Positions 22,294 through 31,884 of a DNA stretch of 64,000 nucleotides are shown here, in pieces. The translations under genes were made by a program, and so were the position numbers. How positions within the stretch are numbered: the first letter of the stretch is position 1; each line of letters opens with the position of its first letter. The notes beneath the pieces were generated by a model. That model was given only the letters and a program-made list of their open reading frames with translations. It was not told the origin of the DNA and did no database searches. Source of the DNA: Septoria linicola (Eukaryota; Ascomycota; Dothideomycetes; Mycosphaerellales; Mycosphaerellaceae); the NCBI GenBank assembly GCA_024114885.1, contig CP099421.1:1798001-1862000 (forward strand). Direction: 5' to 3'.

Positions 22294-23168
22294 ATGGCGG
22301 AGCCTACGGCCAAGAAAATACAATTGGAGCACCCATCAGTGATCCGGAGCGCCGATATGGAAGAGCCACTTCCGAGCACGCCGGATAGGCACGCGAGCCA
22401 GTATGTCTCTTGACATAGTACGCACTTATTCGGCTCGAATTGACACAAAGTAGCAAAGTCATCGATGAAGCTATCCGCATCAAAGTTGGACAGGGCCACG
22501 AGTCGAAGGTTTTCGACATCCACAAAGGTCTACTCAAACACTATAGCAGCTACTTTCGAGCCGCGGTCAAGAATCTTGAAGGAGACAGATTTGCAGAGTC
22601 TGCCCAAGGAGTCATTTCACTACCAGAGGTACCCAACAGGTTGTTCGTACACGGCGCCAAGGAGGAGATCTGACACCCGCACTTTGCGGGAACAAGTCGA
22701 GATCTTTACACTATTCCGTAACTGGCTCTACAGCAGCGACCACCAGTTGACCAACGAAGTGCTTCCAGGCGGCGCTCTTTGAGAAGTCTGGGCTTCGCAG
22801 ATCGGAGAGGTATCCCGATGCTAATGAACTACGTTGTTGACATCTGCATCACTAAGATGTACAATGGCGGGACCCTGATTCCGACTAGTCTCGCGACAGT
22901 CTATACTAAAACTGCACCAAATTCGGCCGCACGACGTCTTGTAGCCTGGCGACTGGCCAAATTCGGAACCCCAATGGGACATGAGGAAGATTGGAAGGCA
23001 ATCGGGGAGGAATCATGGTTCGCTGAGTTCGCAGTAGACCTGGCCAAGATCAAGCTCTGCTCGCCATCATTCAATGAGCAAGAGAAGCTCAAGTTCGACC
23101 GCTGCCAGTTTCATCAACACGAGGGTGGCGTCCGTTGTGAAGGAATAGGCTGGAAAGCGTACGTATGA
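22294..23168 (+). pseudogene. BTB/POZ-domain protein gene, disrupted tandem copy
   Basis: Exon 1 (22294-22400, 107 nt) splices over a 50-nt intron to 22451, giving 'HSKVIDEAIRIKVGQGHESK' then 'VFDIHKGLLKHYSSYFRAAV', a BTB/POZ domain. After 'VISLPE' the frame enters unrelated sequence and stops at 22671-22673. Domain-like sequence resumes in a shifted frame at about 22698 ('VEIFTLFRNWLYSSDHQLTN') and ends in a TGA near 22780. It resumes again in another frame as 'LGFADRRGIPMLMNYVVD' and runs to the stop at 23168. No simple GT..AG intron restores all frames. The neighbour at 23489-24340 has the same 107-nt first exon and matching motifs, which points to tandem duplication followed by decay of this copy. 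Confidence 0.65.
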
Positions 23169-23488
23169 GGATCCTTCTTGGCTCCGATCATGCGAGCACC
23201 TGAGCACCATAGCCAGGGCAAAATCGGCCAGATATCATGGCTCAGGACTCCATAACTTGAGTGACACGACAATTGAATCTCTTGCCGTCCATTGGCTGCT
23301 CACATATCACTTTCCCACGTCTGTTGCACCTTCCCGCGAGCTCTGGTATCTCCGACAGCGGTAAGCGCAAGATCCCTGCACAGTGAGGGTGCACAACTGC
23401 CTCAATAATATGACAGGTTCTTTCCGATGTCAAGAGCGCCTCTCGACATTTGTGCTCCAAGCTGAGCCTTTCAATCGCACAGCACACA
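23169..23488. other. Intergenic between the BTB copies
   Basis: This 320-bp spacer lies between the disrupted and intact BTB genes. It presumably contains the promoter of the intact copy. Nothing else was recognised. Confidence 0.5.
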
Positions 23489-24340
23489 ATGATGGCACAA
23501 ATGGCTGACGAGAAGCCTGCGAAGAGCCAGCTGGAGCAGCTGAGGCTGACAGCCTCGTCAGATCTGCCGTCGACACCAGACAAGAGACCTGCACTGTGAG
23601 TGCTTGCGCATAATTGCGAAGACGTGAAAGCCAACCTGACAATGATCTGTAGCGAAGACTTCGACAAAGTGGTACGAATCTGCGTCGGAAAAGAAGGAAA
23701 CGCTCATGTCTTCGAAATGCACAGAGGCGTTTTGAAATTTTATTCCGGCCATTTCCATAAGGCAATTCTGCACCTGGACTTCGGCCGTTTCCCCATAGCA
23801 GAGCAGACGATCGTGCTCGACCAGGAGGAAGTAGAGACGTTTCGTCTCTTCCAGGGCTGGGCCTACACGCGCGCCATCGACCCAATCGAGCCAATGACAG
23901 CCGTGAAGCTCTGGGTGTTTGGCCACCGAAGAGCAATTCCATTGCTCCAGAACGAGATGATCGACTACCTATGGGCCAAGGTCATCAATCGAAGCAAGCT
24001 GTGGCAGCATTGTCTTGTCTTCGCTTATCGGAACACCCCGCCAGGATCACTCTTGCGAGACTTTATGCTCACCACGACCGTCATGCGCTCTGGACGTCCA
24101 CAGATATTCCCCGATACCAATGATGGCTGGTGGACAGACGAGAGCCTCCGTGATGCTGCCAGGATGCTCATATCAAGACCAGCAATATGGACGCAGAACC
24201 AGATGGAATCCATGGACCAATGCTATTGGCATGTCCACCAAGAAGGCGTCAAATGCCAGGCCAGCGTCAAAAATCTAAACGACAGTCCTGTGGTGCATCC
24301 GAACAGACGTCCACTAATGGTGGGAGGCCAAGCAAGCTAG
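23489..24340 (+). CDS. BTB/POZ-domain protein (intact copy)
   Basis: Exons 23489-23595 and 23653-24340 are joined over a 57-nt intron and give 264 residues. The start is a double ATG (MMAQMADEK). The junction gives 'LEDFDKVVRICVGKEGNAHV', followed by 'FEMHRGVLKFYSGHFHKA', the BTB/POZ fold, and 'EEVETFRLFQGWAYTR' at its end. The C-terminal half ('LWVFGHRRAIPLLQNEMIDYL', 'NRSKLWQHCLVFAYRNTPPGSLL', a terminal 'CYWHVHQEGVKC') is typical of a large family of lineage-expanded fungal BTB proteins. Such proteins may act as Cullin-3 adaptors, but nothing here shows a partner. Exon structure matches the disrupted upstream copy. Confidence 0.85.
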
Positions 24341-24590
24341 CTGGAGTCTGTCAGCACGCACACGCAAATAACAACACCAACGGTCAAGGTGCAATTGGAG
24401 GTGGGAAGCGCTACAAGACCGCGCGGGGGCAAGTCTCTTCAATCTTGGGCATCTTAAATGATACAAGCTGGTCATGGTGCAGAGGCCAAGCTTGCCGTCC
24501 TCCGCCCGGAGTTTGTAGATTAGAGGAACAAGCTTACCTTTTCTGAAGCCAGAATATTGGTATGTCAAATATGCAGCAATGGACATTTCC

Positions 24591-25775
24591 TCATTCTCCG
24601 GCTTTCTCCTTCTCCTTGGCTGCCTTTCTGGCGAGATATCGTGCCTTCGCATCACTCACGTCAGTCTCCGTCTTCGTTGACTTGGCCGCCTTCTCCAGCT
24701 TCGCGCGCTCCTCTTCTTCCTCTTCGCGCTGCCGCTTCTGCCTCTCTGCAATTTGCTCCTCCATCATCCTGCTTTGTCGTTCTCTAGTAGCCTGTTGAGT
24801 ATCCTTGTTCCTGGAAGGGAAAGCAGACTGCGCAGGACGGTTCGAGCTCTTCAGATGGTCTGCGCCCTTTCTGTCTGATCCTTTTCCAGATGGCGCCACG
24901 TTCAATCCAGCTGTCAGGAGCTCACGCTTATCTGTAATCTGGCCTTCTTCGTTGATATGGATGTTTTTGCCGCGAGCTTTCGCTTCCTCGGCCAGCTCAG
25001 CATCAGTCTTCTTCTTATCGTCGTCCGCGACCTGCACGCCTTCCTTCTCTGCCTTCTCGGCAGCCTCGACCGCTTCTTGATGCTGCTTCTCGCTCTGGTC
25101 CATCATGGTACGGTAGAAGCCAGCCATGCCGCCGACCAGCTTGTTCCCCCTCCTCTTGGCTTCCTCCTCAGCCTTCCTCTTCTCTTCTTCCTCTAACTTC
25201 CTCGTCTCCTCTTGCTGCGCCTTGTACGCGCCCGTCACGAACTTTTCCTTATCCGCGAACTCATCTCCGTCAGCCTCGCGCTCCTTCTGCAACAACTTCT
25301 CCTTCGCGATCTGCTGGTCCTGCTTTCGTCTCGAAGCAGACTCGAGCAGGTTGTTGATGTACTTCGGCTTCCGTGCGATCGCATCTTCCTTTTGCGCAGC
25401 CTTCTTGGCTTCCGTCACAGATGTCTTCGCATCGTGAAAAGAGTCGTAGTCGAAGATGGCAGAATCTGCCTGTTGTGCTTCCTTGACGCGATTCTGAGCG
25501 GCACGGGAGGCCGAAAGGTCCTGTCGCGAATCATCATCATCATCGAGACGTTTTGGTGGCTTCTTTGGTTTTGGTTTGGTGAGACCAAAGGCAGGTTTGG
25601 ATTGTGGTGTTGATCTGGAGCTGCTGCCGCCAAATGTGGTGATTTCTTCTATGGCGGTTTCTGGCGGCCCAGATTGCTGAGGCTCATCCTCGTCGCCGTC
25701 TTCATCGTCAAGAAGGGTCCGTCGTGGCGGCGGTGGACCTTTCTTCTTCACGTTCAGGCCGTATTTGAGTGACAT
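24591..25775 (-). CDS. Nuclear speckle splicing regulatory protein 1-like (DUF2040/CCDC55)
   Basis: A single ORF encodes 394 residues. The start 'MSLKYGLNVKKKG' and the central block 'IFDYDSFHDAKTSVTEAK' through 'RKPKYINNLLESASRRKQDQ' to 'EFADKEKFVTGAYKAQQEE' match the conserved N-terminal domain of NSRP1/CCDC55 proteins. The region after it is a long charged coiled coil (KLEEEEKRKAEEEAKRR) with 'LVGGMAGFYRTMMD' within it. The C-terminal third is Lys/Glu-rich and disordered. Animal NSRP1 affects alternative splice-site choice; the fungal role is inferred to be nuclear RNA processing. Confidence 0.88.
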   Translation of the reverse strand: MSLKYGLNVKKKGPPPPRRTLLDDEDGDEDEPQQSGPPETAIEEITTFGGSSSRSTPQSKPAFGLTKPKPKKPPKRLDDDDDSRQDLSASRAAQNRVKEAQQADSAIFDYDSFHDAKTSVTEAKKAAQKEDAIARKPKYINNLLESASRRKQDQQIAKEKLLQKEREADGDEFADKEKFVTGAYKAQQEETRKLEEEEKRKAEEEAKRRGNKLVGGMAGFYRTMMDQSEKQHQEAVEAAEKAEKEGVQVADDDKKKTDAELAEEAKARGKNIHINEEGQITDKRELLTAGLNVAPSGKGSDRKGADHLKSSNRPAQSAFPSRNKDTQQATRERQSRMMEEQIAERQKRQREEEEEERAKLEKAAKSTKTETDVSDAKARYLARKAAKEKEKAGE

Positions 25776-25948
25776 GATTGTGCGAAGAAAGTCGCAGGCC
25801 TCGACTCGAAGTGGTCAAGCGCGGCGACCCAAGGGCATCGGCCCGGTTGGCTTCACTCTCACTCTCAACGAGCTCACAAGCAACAGCTGGCAATTGAGTA
25901 TCAAGAAAACAGAATTGTCGTGTAGCTCCAATCACTGGAGAGATAATT

Positions 25949-26735
25949 ATGGCGACTTCAGAAAACAAGGCAAGGGCGTTGCGAGGTGAGTTGTATTATG
26001 CATTCACTCCAGAATTAGTCAATGCTCGGAGAAGAGCTTCCCATGCCTGTACTCGATACAACAACGCTGGGGAGATCACAAGAAGACGACAGGTAGAGTT
26101 GTGGAGAGAGTGAGACTAATGGCTGCTCACGTGTCATTATCTCGAACTGACCATCATCAGCATTGTTGGAGACAAGACTCCCCTACCACCTCAAGCGGAA
26201 ACCGATGAGGCAGATGAAGAACTGTTTGCTGAAGATGCTTGGGTCGAGGGGCCGATTCACATCGACTACGGAACCAACGTTGAATTAGGGAAAAATGTCT
26301 TCATCAATTTCAATTGTACGATATTGGATACTTGTAGGGTAACGATCGGAGCGCGAACTCTGATCGCCTCCAATGTATCTCTGTATAGTGGTACTCACCC
26401 ACTGGACCCGGACGTTCGCAACGGGACTAAAGGTCCTGAGCTGGGTGGCGAGATCCATATCGGCGAGGATTGTTGGCTGGGAGGCAATGTCGTTATCTTG
26501 CCTGGCATCACAATCGGTCAAGGTTGCACGATTGGCGCTGGCAGTGTTGTTACAAAGGTGAGATGATGTTGCGGTACGTGTCAAACCACGCTGATGCTGA
26601 TAACAACAGGACGTTCCTCCGTATAAGGTAGTCGCTGGAAATCCTGCGAGAATCATCAAGGATGTGCCTCGAGGGACGAAAGCCGAGGTGACAAGTGGCG
26701 CTCTGGCTGCACTCGAAGTGGATCAGAAGAAGTGA
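25949..26735 (+). CDS. Maltose/galactoside O-acetyltransferase-type hexapeptide acyltransferase
   Basis: Exons 25949-26109, 26161-26557 and 26610-26735 join in phase (introns 51 and 52 nt) to give 227 residues. The N-terminal maltose-acetyltransferase helix pair is visible ('ALRGELYYAFTPELVNARRR'). The body is a left-handed beta helix of hexapeptide repeats ('NVELGKNVFINFNCTILDTC', 'VTIGARTLIASNVSLYSGTH'). The catalytic His lies in 'YSGTHPLD', and the C-terminal signature is 'IGAGSVVTKDVPPYKVVAGN', completed across the last splice site. It transfers acetyl from acetyl-CoA to a sugar or related hydroxyl. It converges with the OGFr-like gene only 59 bp away. Confidence 0.93.
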
Positions 26736-26794
26736 TATGGCAATCGTGATGCTAGGCGCTATCATGGGTGATGTTGGTGGCATCTCATGCTTCT

Positions 26795-27461
26795 TCACGA
26801 CGCCTCTCGCAGCCACGCAATGCCAGCCGCTTCCTCATCCGCCTCGTCTGGCCGTAGATGGAGGGGACGCTTTGCAGCACGCTCCCAATACATCAGACTT
26901 CTGGCGCTCACTTCAGCTCCTTTGTTGGCAACGAGAGCATCGTAGAAGTTGAGGGCTGCCTGTTCCAGACCTAAGATGCGCAGGCACCTGATGATACGTG
27001 TAATGCGAAGGTGGTTGTGATCCATGCGAGTGCGCCAGGTCTGTTCGGCGAGTCTCTCGAATCTAGCCTTCGGTTCGAATGACGGATCATCTTTCGTACC
27101 AGAAACATCGAATGCATAGAAGTTGGCCATGCGAGCTAGCGCTCTGAACAGGTTGTCGCGAAGAACTTCGTTCTCGGCGAACGCATCCCGCACTGTTTCG
27201 TTGATGATTGGTGCGGAAGGATTGATGGGCGAACGCTCTGGCAGCTAGAATCACATTAGCACAAGCAGAAAGATCCGAACCATGCCTGCGTACAGGAAAG
27301 ATGACCTGAATGAAGTCGTGGTAGCCCTCGAGTTTGTCGTCGTTGAAGTCCAAGATCTCATCAAGGGTACGTCCTTCGTCATCGACAGCTCCTTCGCCGT
27401 AGAACCGCACGATGAATGGTTGCTGTGCTGGAGCAGTCTTGTCTTGATCACTGGCCGCCAT
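26795..27461 (-). CDS. Opioid-growth-factor-receptor (OGFr) conserved-region protein
   Basis: Exons 27461-27294 and 27244-26795 are joined over a 49-nt intron and give 205 residues. The junction restores 'FIQVIFPLPERSPINPSAP', the hallmark of the OGFr conserved domain, preceded by 'LDEILDFNDDKLEGYHD'. Helical sequence follows ('NLFRALARMANFYAFD', 'NHLRITRIIRCLRILGLEQAALNFYDAL'). Animal OGFr binds met-enkephalin, but the widespread microbial domain has no established activity, so no function is assigned. An in-frame ATG at 27599 would add a 46-residue Arg-rich, acid-free leader resembling a mitochondrial presequence; I used the later start because it sits directly before the conserved part. 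Confidence 0.87.
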
Positions 27462-27962
27462 CGTTGCGTACCTGTGAGGGCGATTTATATGCCCGAAGTA
27501 AGTGGAACTTCGAGTCGCTGTTATGGTGCGTCGACGTCTGCGAAGTGTCGATGAAGCAAAAGGTAGCCGGCTTCTGAAAGTAAGCAAACAGCGGCGCATA
27601 TGCGCAAGGCACTAATGCTTGTTCACTTCAAGATTTGTTCGCGCGTTCTTAAGACAATGGTGATCTGTGTGAGCGTATCGAAGAGCGTGGAAGAAACGTA
27701 TAGCAATCAACAAAGCAGACAGCAGTCTCGCTTACCTCGTTGCTTTCTAATGAGAAGACTATAACGCGACTGTGATGCCGATGAAAGACTGTGAGGCGAG
27801 AAGGTGGCAGGAACATTCACTTCACTTCACTCCGAGTTTTATCCGATCGGACTCCCGAGACTGGTCATCGACGAGCACTTGAATGCACTTACCACATCGA
27901 CCCAAGCAATCCTATAGCGAACTACAACAAAGCTCACAAACATCTCGAAGCACTCCGTAACC
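27462..27962. other. Intergenic, divergent promoters
   Basis: About 500 bp lies between the OGFr-like gene and TIM13. Apart from the possible upstream start of the OGFr-like protein at 27599, no feature was recognised. Confidence 0.5.
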
Positions 27963-28281
27963 ATGTCTGACGCAAAACAACAAATCATGGACCAAGTCCG
28001 CCAGCAAGCCGCCCTTGCCAACGCCCGCGCACTCGTAGAGGTATGTGCCCATCACGCCAAATAGTAGGTCATCTTCGTCTGACAATGGCGTCCAGAAACT
28101 GAATGAACACTGCTTCGAACGCTGCGTACCAAAGCCCGGCAACTCGCTATCCTCGGGCGAATCGACTTGCTACACAGCTTGCATGGAAAAATACATGAAG
28201 TCATGGAATGTCGTCAGCCAACAATATCTGGGACATGTGCAGAAACAGGCAGGCTCTGGAAATCAGTTTGCTGGGATATGA
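27963..28281 (+). CDS. TIM13: Mitochondrial intermembrane-space chaperone Tim13
   Basis: Exons 27963-28040 and 28096-28281 are joined over a 55-nt intron and give 87 residues. The twin CX3C motif of small Tim proteins is intact: CFERC, then CYTACMEKY, with the spacing expected for two intramolecular disulfides. The spliced sequence 'ALVEKLNEHCFERCVPKPG' is characteristic of Tim13 rather than Tim8, 9 or 10. The protein forms a hexamer with Tim8 and escorts hydrophobic precursors across the intermembrane space toward TIM22. It has no cleavable presequence; Mia40 import is expected from the cysteines. Confidence 0.95.
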
Positions 28282-28615
28282 GTGAAGAGCGCTGGTCAGA
28301 AATGATGGGAGATTGCGAGGCGCGAGTTTTTTGGCTCGAGAAAGAGTGGTCGAAGAAAGCGCCTCGAACTGCATAGCATGGCGTTTGGGTTCGTGTACAA
28401 AAGAGGGCAAAACTCGAGGTTATCGTGCAGGCGATGAACAGACAGTGGGTGAAAAACATGTACAGAATGTGCGTTAGAATCACGCACGAGCATGGACGCT
28501 CGATGCTGTATGATAGACAAGATGAAAAGGCTTCGCTCAATTGCAGCAAAAATCGGCTATCAAAGACGAAATGGAATGCCCCGACACAATATCCTGCTCC
28601 ATATGCCTCCTTCTC
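28282..28615. other. Intergenic, convergent
   Basis: This 334-bp stretch lies between the stops of TIM13 and the endonuclease G gene. Nothing was recognised. Confidence 0.5.
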
Positions 28616-29704
28616 TTACCGCGATCCCCAAGGAGTATGCGCTGGCGGCTGCTGAGCAGGATTTGGCTGGATCTGCGCCGGGCTCTTCGTGAACGCCTTC
28701 TGCCTCTCAGCATACTCCTTGATGATCACACTGCAGCTGACCTCCTTGCACAGCTGCTTCCTCCTGGCAGGCGGCAACAGACTCGCAAACTCCAGCCCGC
28801 TAGCTCTTTCTACCGCCTCGAGCGGAACCTCAAAATCCGCCAGCGGCTTATCGTTTGGTATGCGATCATTTGGAAGCACAAACGCTCCCAAACTCACCTT
28901 CCCTCCCACCTGCCCATCTTCCGCAAAGATGATCTTGTAAAAGTGCGTCGGCACAGCAACATTTGGCGGATGTCCCACGACCTCGTAGCTCACTTTCCAC
29001 TTCTGGTCCACAGGATCGCGTTTCGGCAGGTACAACGGCCCAGTCACAATCCTCACACTAGGATAATACGACGTGAGCCGCCTGCAGAAATCCTCAAAAT
29101 GCGCCCAGTAGTCTCGATTGAAACCTTCTCCAACCTGCGGACACATATTCGACAGCGCAAACGTGCCGTCCATGGCTTCTTGGCTCCATTTTGCGTCTGC
29201 AGCGGGGACTTGATGCCCGCGATCGTAGCCTGAGCGAAAGTAGTCTTTGAGCTTTGCACGGAATTTCTCAGGAATCGAGAGGTCCTCGGTGAATGTGCTG
29301 TGTCGACGGTCGCCGTTTTGGATGAGGAGTGATTGGGGCGTGATGTGCTCTGCTACCCAGTGAGGATTGCGGGTTGTGCGATTGTACGAGCTTGTGAGGG
29401 AGGGAGCATTGCGGATGTCTGAGACAGGACCTGGGAAGCCATATTGGAAGACTCCGGCTGGGTCGACGGGAGGCACAGTTGGCTGGCGAGGATCGTCACG
29501 GCGTGGAATCGGTGGGATTGGAGAAGGTGGAGGAGGTGCTGTTCTCGACGTCGTGGATGTGGTCGTTGACGTAGCGATTGTGTTCATAGGGACTTCTTTG
29601 GGCTTGCTAATTCCATAGATGATTGCTGTTGATGCTGCACCGACTGCCGCGCTGGCACCAGCAACGATCGCAAGCGTGGCCTTGGACATCGTTGTGCCTG
29701 GCAT
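28616..29704 (-). CDS. NUC1: Mitochondrial endonuclease G-type nuclease
   Basis: A single ORF encodes 362 residues. The N-terminus (MPGTTMSKATLAIVAGASAA...) holds a short hydrophobic segment followed by a Ser/Thr/Pro-rich linker, consistent with a mitochondrial inner-membrane anchor. The nuclease domain starts near residue 85 with 'VFQYGFPGPVSDIRNAPSL'. The catalytic motif is 'SGYDRGHQVPAADAKWSQEAM' (DRGH), followed by the metal ligand region 'FALSNMCPQVGEGFNRDYWAH'. Enzymes of this DNA/RNA non-specific endonuclease family degrade nucleic acids using Mg2+ and contribute to mitochondrial DNA turnover and cell death. The tail after residue 335 is low-complexity Gln/Pro. Confidence 0.94.
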   Translation of the reverse strand: MPGTTMSKATLAIVAGASAAVGAASTAIIYGISKPKEVPMNTIATSTTTSTTSRTAPPPPSPIPPIPRRDDPRQPTVPPVDPAGVFQYGFPGPVSDIRNAPSLTSSYNRTTRNPHWVAEHITPQSLLIQNGDRRHSTFTEDLSIPEKFRAKLKDYFRSGYDRGHQVPAADAKWSQEAMDGTFALSNMCPQVGEGFNRDYWAHFEDFCRRLTSYYPSVRIVTGPLYLPKRDPVDQKWKVSYEVVGHPPNVAVPTHFYKIIFAEDGQVGGKVSLGAFVLPNDRIPNDKPLADFEVPLEAVERASGLEFASLLPPARRKQLCKEVSCSVIIKEYAERQKAFTKSPAQIQPNPAQQPPAHTPWGSR

Positions 29705-30186
29705 CCAGCACGCAGCGTGTCTGCTCTTATATCTGGTGGAAGAATGTGATCACCTGCATCTACTGGAAAGTCAAACAAGCGCGTGAGAAAGGCGCGTCGT
29801 TCGCTGCCGTCCAATCAATTTGGCAGGGTTCACCAAATATGCAACGAACCTGAAGCTTAATGTCATCTGCTCTGTTAGCCAGAATATCGTGCAAAGTGCT
29901 CATTGAAGTCCTGCGATTGATGACCACTCAGATCAGGAACCAAACTATAGACGGAAGCTGCTATTTGAGCACCTGCATCCTTTCTTGCAATGCCAACCAT
30001 TCTACCTGGTTCATCCCTCCACCTTCCTGAACCATTTTCTGAACAAATGAATACAGCTGTCTCTCCAGCACTTGGGATCAGCGATTCGAACAGTGAAAAC
30101 TCCGCCATGCATCGCCACTACTGCCGACAAATGTAGTGCGATAGACGACACGCTAAAACGCGGGCAAAGAACAAACCACAAATTGA
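29705..30186. other. Intergenic
   Basis: This 482-bp stretch lies between the start of the NUC1 gene and the stop of the mannosyltransferase gene, both on the minus strand. It is the probable NUC1 promoter. No further feature was seen. Confidence 0.5.
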
Positions 30187-31884
30187 TCACTTTCGCGCCG
30201 GTGGAAGCTTCTCAGACGCCCACTTTCCTTCACCATTTGTTGGGTCCTCGTTGATGTACAACATCTTCCTTGCGCCACAGAATCCACCTGGCAAGGCTGT
30301 CCGTCGCACTTCTTTGTACTGGCCTTTGAGGCTAGAATGCGACTTATCGATGCCATTTCGTATGGCTTCCAGGCTATTCGGATCCCAGGTCCACACCTGA
30401 TCGATCACTTCGTCGCCTGGTTCTTGAAATTGCCGGGGGTTGAACGAGGGTCGTCTTGCAATCCAGTCGGCAATGGTGTGGATGGGTGTGTAAAGGCGTT
30501 CGAACCTCTTGACAAAGCTGAGCCAAGGTAGAACTGAGCTTGAGTATGCGACACGAATGTAAGGGTTCATGTAAATGCCAGTCTCGTTGGCAGGCAGTGA
30601 TGCTGGATCCATCGCAGTGAGATCAGCGTGGATGAGGCAGCACTCGGACGCGTCCCAATATGTGTCGTGGTCCGCACGAAATTGCAGCGACGAGTTGAAT
30701 GTACTGATATGCAGCAGGTCGTGGTCCGAGTCCCGTGGGTCCGCATGGTAGCTCAAGTGAGCGGCCTGTGCTTTCGGCAGTCCAGCGGGCAGTGCGTTCC
30801 CCACCTCATTACCATGCATTCCCGATTGGAACCATTTGGCCTCGAATGCAACCATGCCTCCCCAGCAACTTTTCACCCTCACTGCGTCCTTCTGGTTAAG
30901 CACATCCTTTCTGCTCTCAGCCTTGCCAGCTCCAGTGAACCAAGGATAAAAAGGCACGCCCATGTCGTAGCCCTCCAGGTCTCGTGTTGCAAAGGTGTCG
31001 TAGAATTTGAAGGGCATGATAAAGTCTGTTGCACAAGCCGCTCGATACTTCGTTCTGCCGGTTGTCTCATCGACGTTTGTAGAAAGCAACAGGTTCGCTG
31101 CGTCGACCGGATCGAATACCACATCGTTAAGGTACAACAGTTTATCGAACCGCGTGCGATGTGCGACGGAGCTCACATCCTCTAGTGGCCTGAGAGCACG
31201 GTTTCGCACATCAGCCAGGAATTCGATCCGCTTGAGGCGTTGCGTGCCGTCTGGTGTGGACACATGATGGAGCTTGCTTAGATCTAGGGTCTCTGTAACA
31301 ACGGACTTCTCACATGTCACGTTCTGCGCGAACGAATCAAGGGCGGCCTGCGACAGCGGGTCTGCATCGTTCTCATAAATGCTCAGAAAGACATTTTCAG
31401 GTCCGAGTATGTTGATCAGATGTAGCACTGACTGGCCCCATTGTCCTGAAACCACTTCTCCATCTTTGTCATACAGACTGGCTGCAATGAACACCTTCTC
31501 GTTGTGTATGTTGGCAGTCTCTCTGAGGTTCAGTACTCTATGTCGTAGCTCCCAGTATCGTAGAGGTGGATTCGAGTAGCCCGGGAAGAACAGGCCTGCA
31601 ACGAGGAGCAGCCCGAATATCAGGTAGGGAAAGAGAGCGACGAGCTGCAGTAGTCTGCACAAAGCTGATCGTCTCCGCCGAGGCGCGTGAAATAACGAGC
31701 CTGAACCACCTCGTCTGTGTATTGATCTCCACCACTTCGGTCTCCGCCGTCTAGCAAAGGATAGGAACGAGCTATCGCTCTGATAGTCGTCTAGCTCGTA
31801 CTCTCCATCCGACTCATGCTCTGTGCTGCTGCTGGAGTGGACATGATACAGCAGTGTCTCCTCCACACCATCCTTCGCTGCCAT
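30187..31884 (-). CDS. Alpha-1,3-mannosyltransferase, CMT1/CAP59 family
   Basis: A single ORF, starting at ATG 31884 (MAAKDGVEE), encodes 565 residues; the longer frame begins with TTG. The protein is a type II membrane protein: an acidic, Ser-rich cytosolic tail, an Arg-rich stretch, then one membrane anchor ('LVALFPYLIFGLLLVAGLFF'). The luminal domain contains 'KVFIAASLYDKDGEVVSGQW', 'NVFLSIYENDADP', 'RIEFLADVRNRALRPLE' and 'DKLLYLNDVVFDPVDAANLL', which are the conserved blocks of the Cryptococcus CAP59/CMT1 glycosyltransferase family. 'KSCWGGMVAFEAKWF' is also typical. It probably acts in the Golgi on cell-wall or secreted glycans using GDP-mannose. Confidence 0.92.
   Translation of the reverse strand: MAAKDGVEETLLYHVHSSSSTEHESDGEYELDDYQSDSSFLSFARRRRPKWWRSIHRRGGSGSLFHAPRRRRSALCRLLQLVALFPYLIFGLLLVAGLFFPGYSNPPLRYWELRHRVLNLRETANIHNEKVFIAASLYDKDGEVVSGQWGQSVLHLINILGPENVFLSIYENDADPLSQAALDSFAQNVTCEKSVVTETLDLSKLHHVSTPDGTQRLKRIEFLADVRNRALRPLEDVSSVAHRTRFDKLLYLNDVVFDPVDAANLLLSTNVDETTGRTKYRAACATDFIMPFKFYDTFATRDLEGYDMGVPFYPWFTGAGKAESRKDVLNQKDAVRVKSCWGGMVAFEAKWFQSGMHGNEVGNALPAGLPKAQAAHLSYHADPRDSDHDLLHISTFNSSLQFRADHDTYWDASECCLIHADLTAMDPASLPANETGIYMNPYIRVAYSSSVLPWLSFVKRFERLYTPIHTIADWIARRPSFNPRQFQEPGDEVIDQVWTWDPNSLEAIRNGIDKSHSSLKGQYKEVRRTALPGGFCGARKMLYINEDPTNGEGKWASEKLPPARK

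Noticed and set aside
28541..29233. 230-codon plus-strand ORF
   Set aside because: It overlaps the NUC1 catalytic domain on the opposite strand and has no recognisable features.
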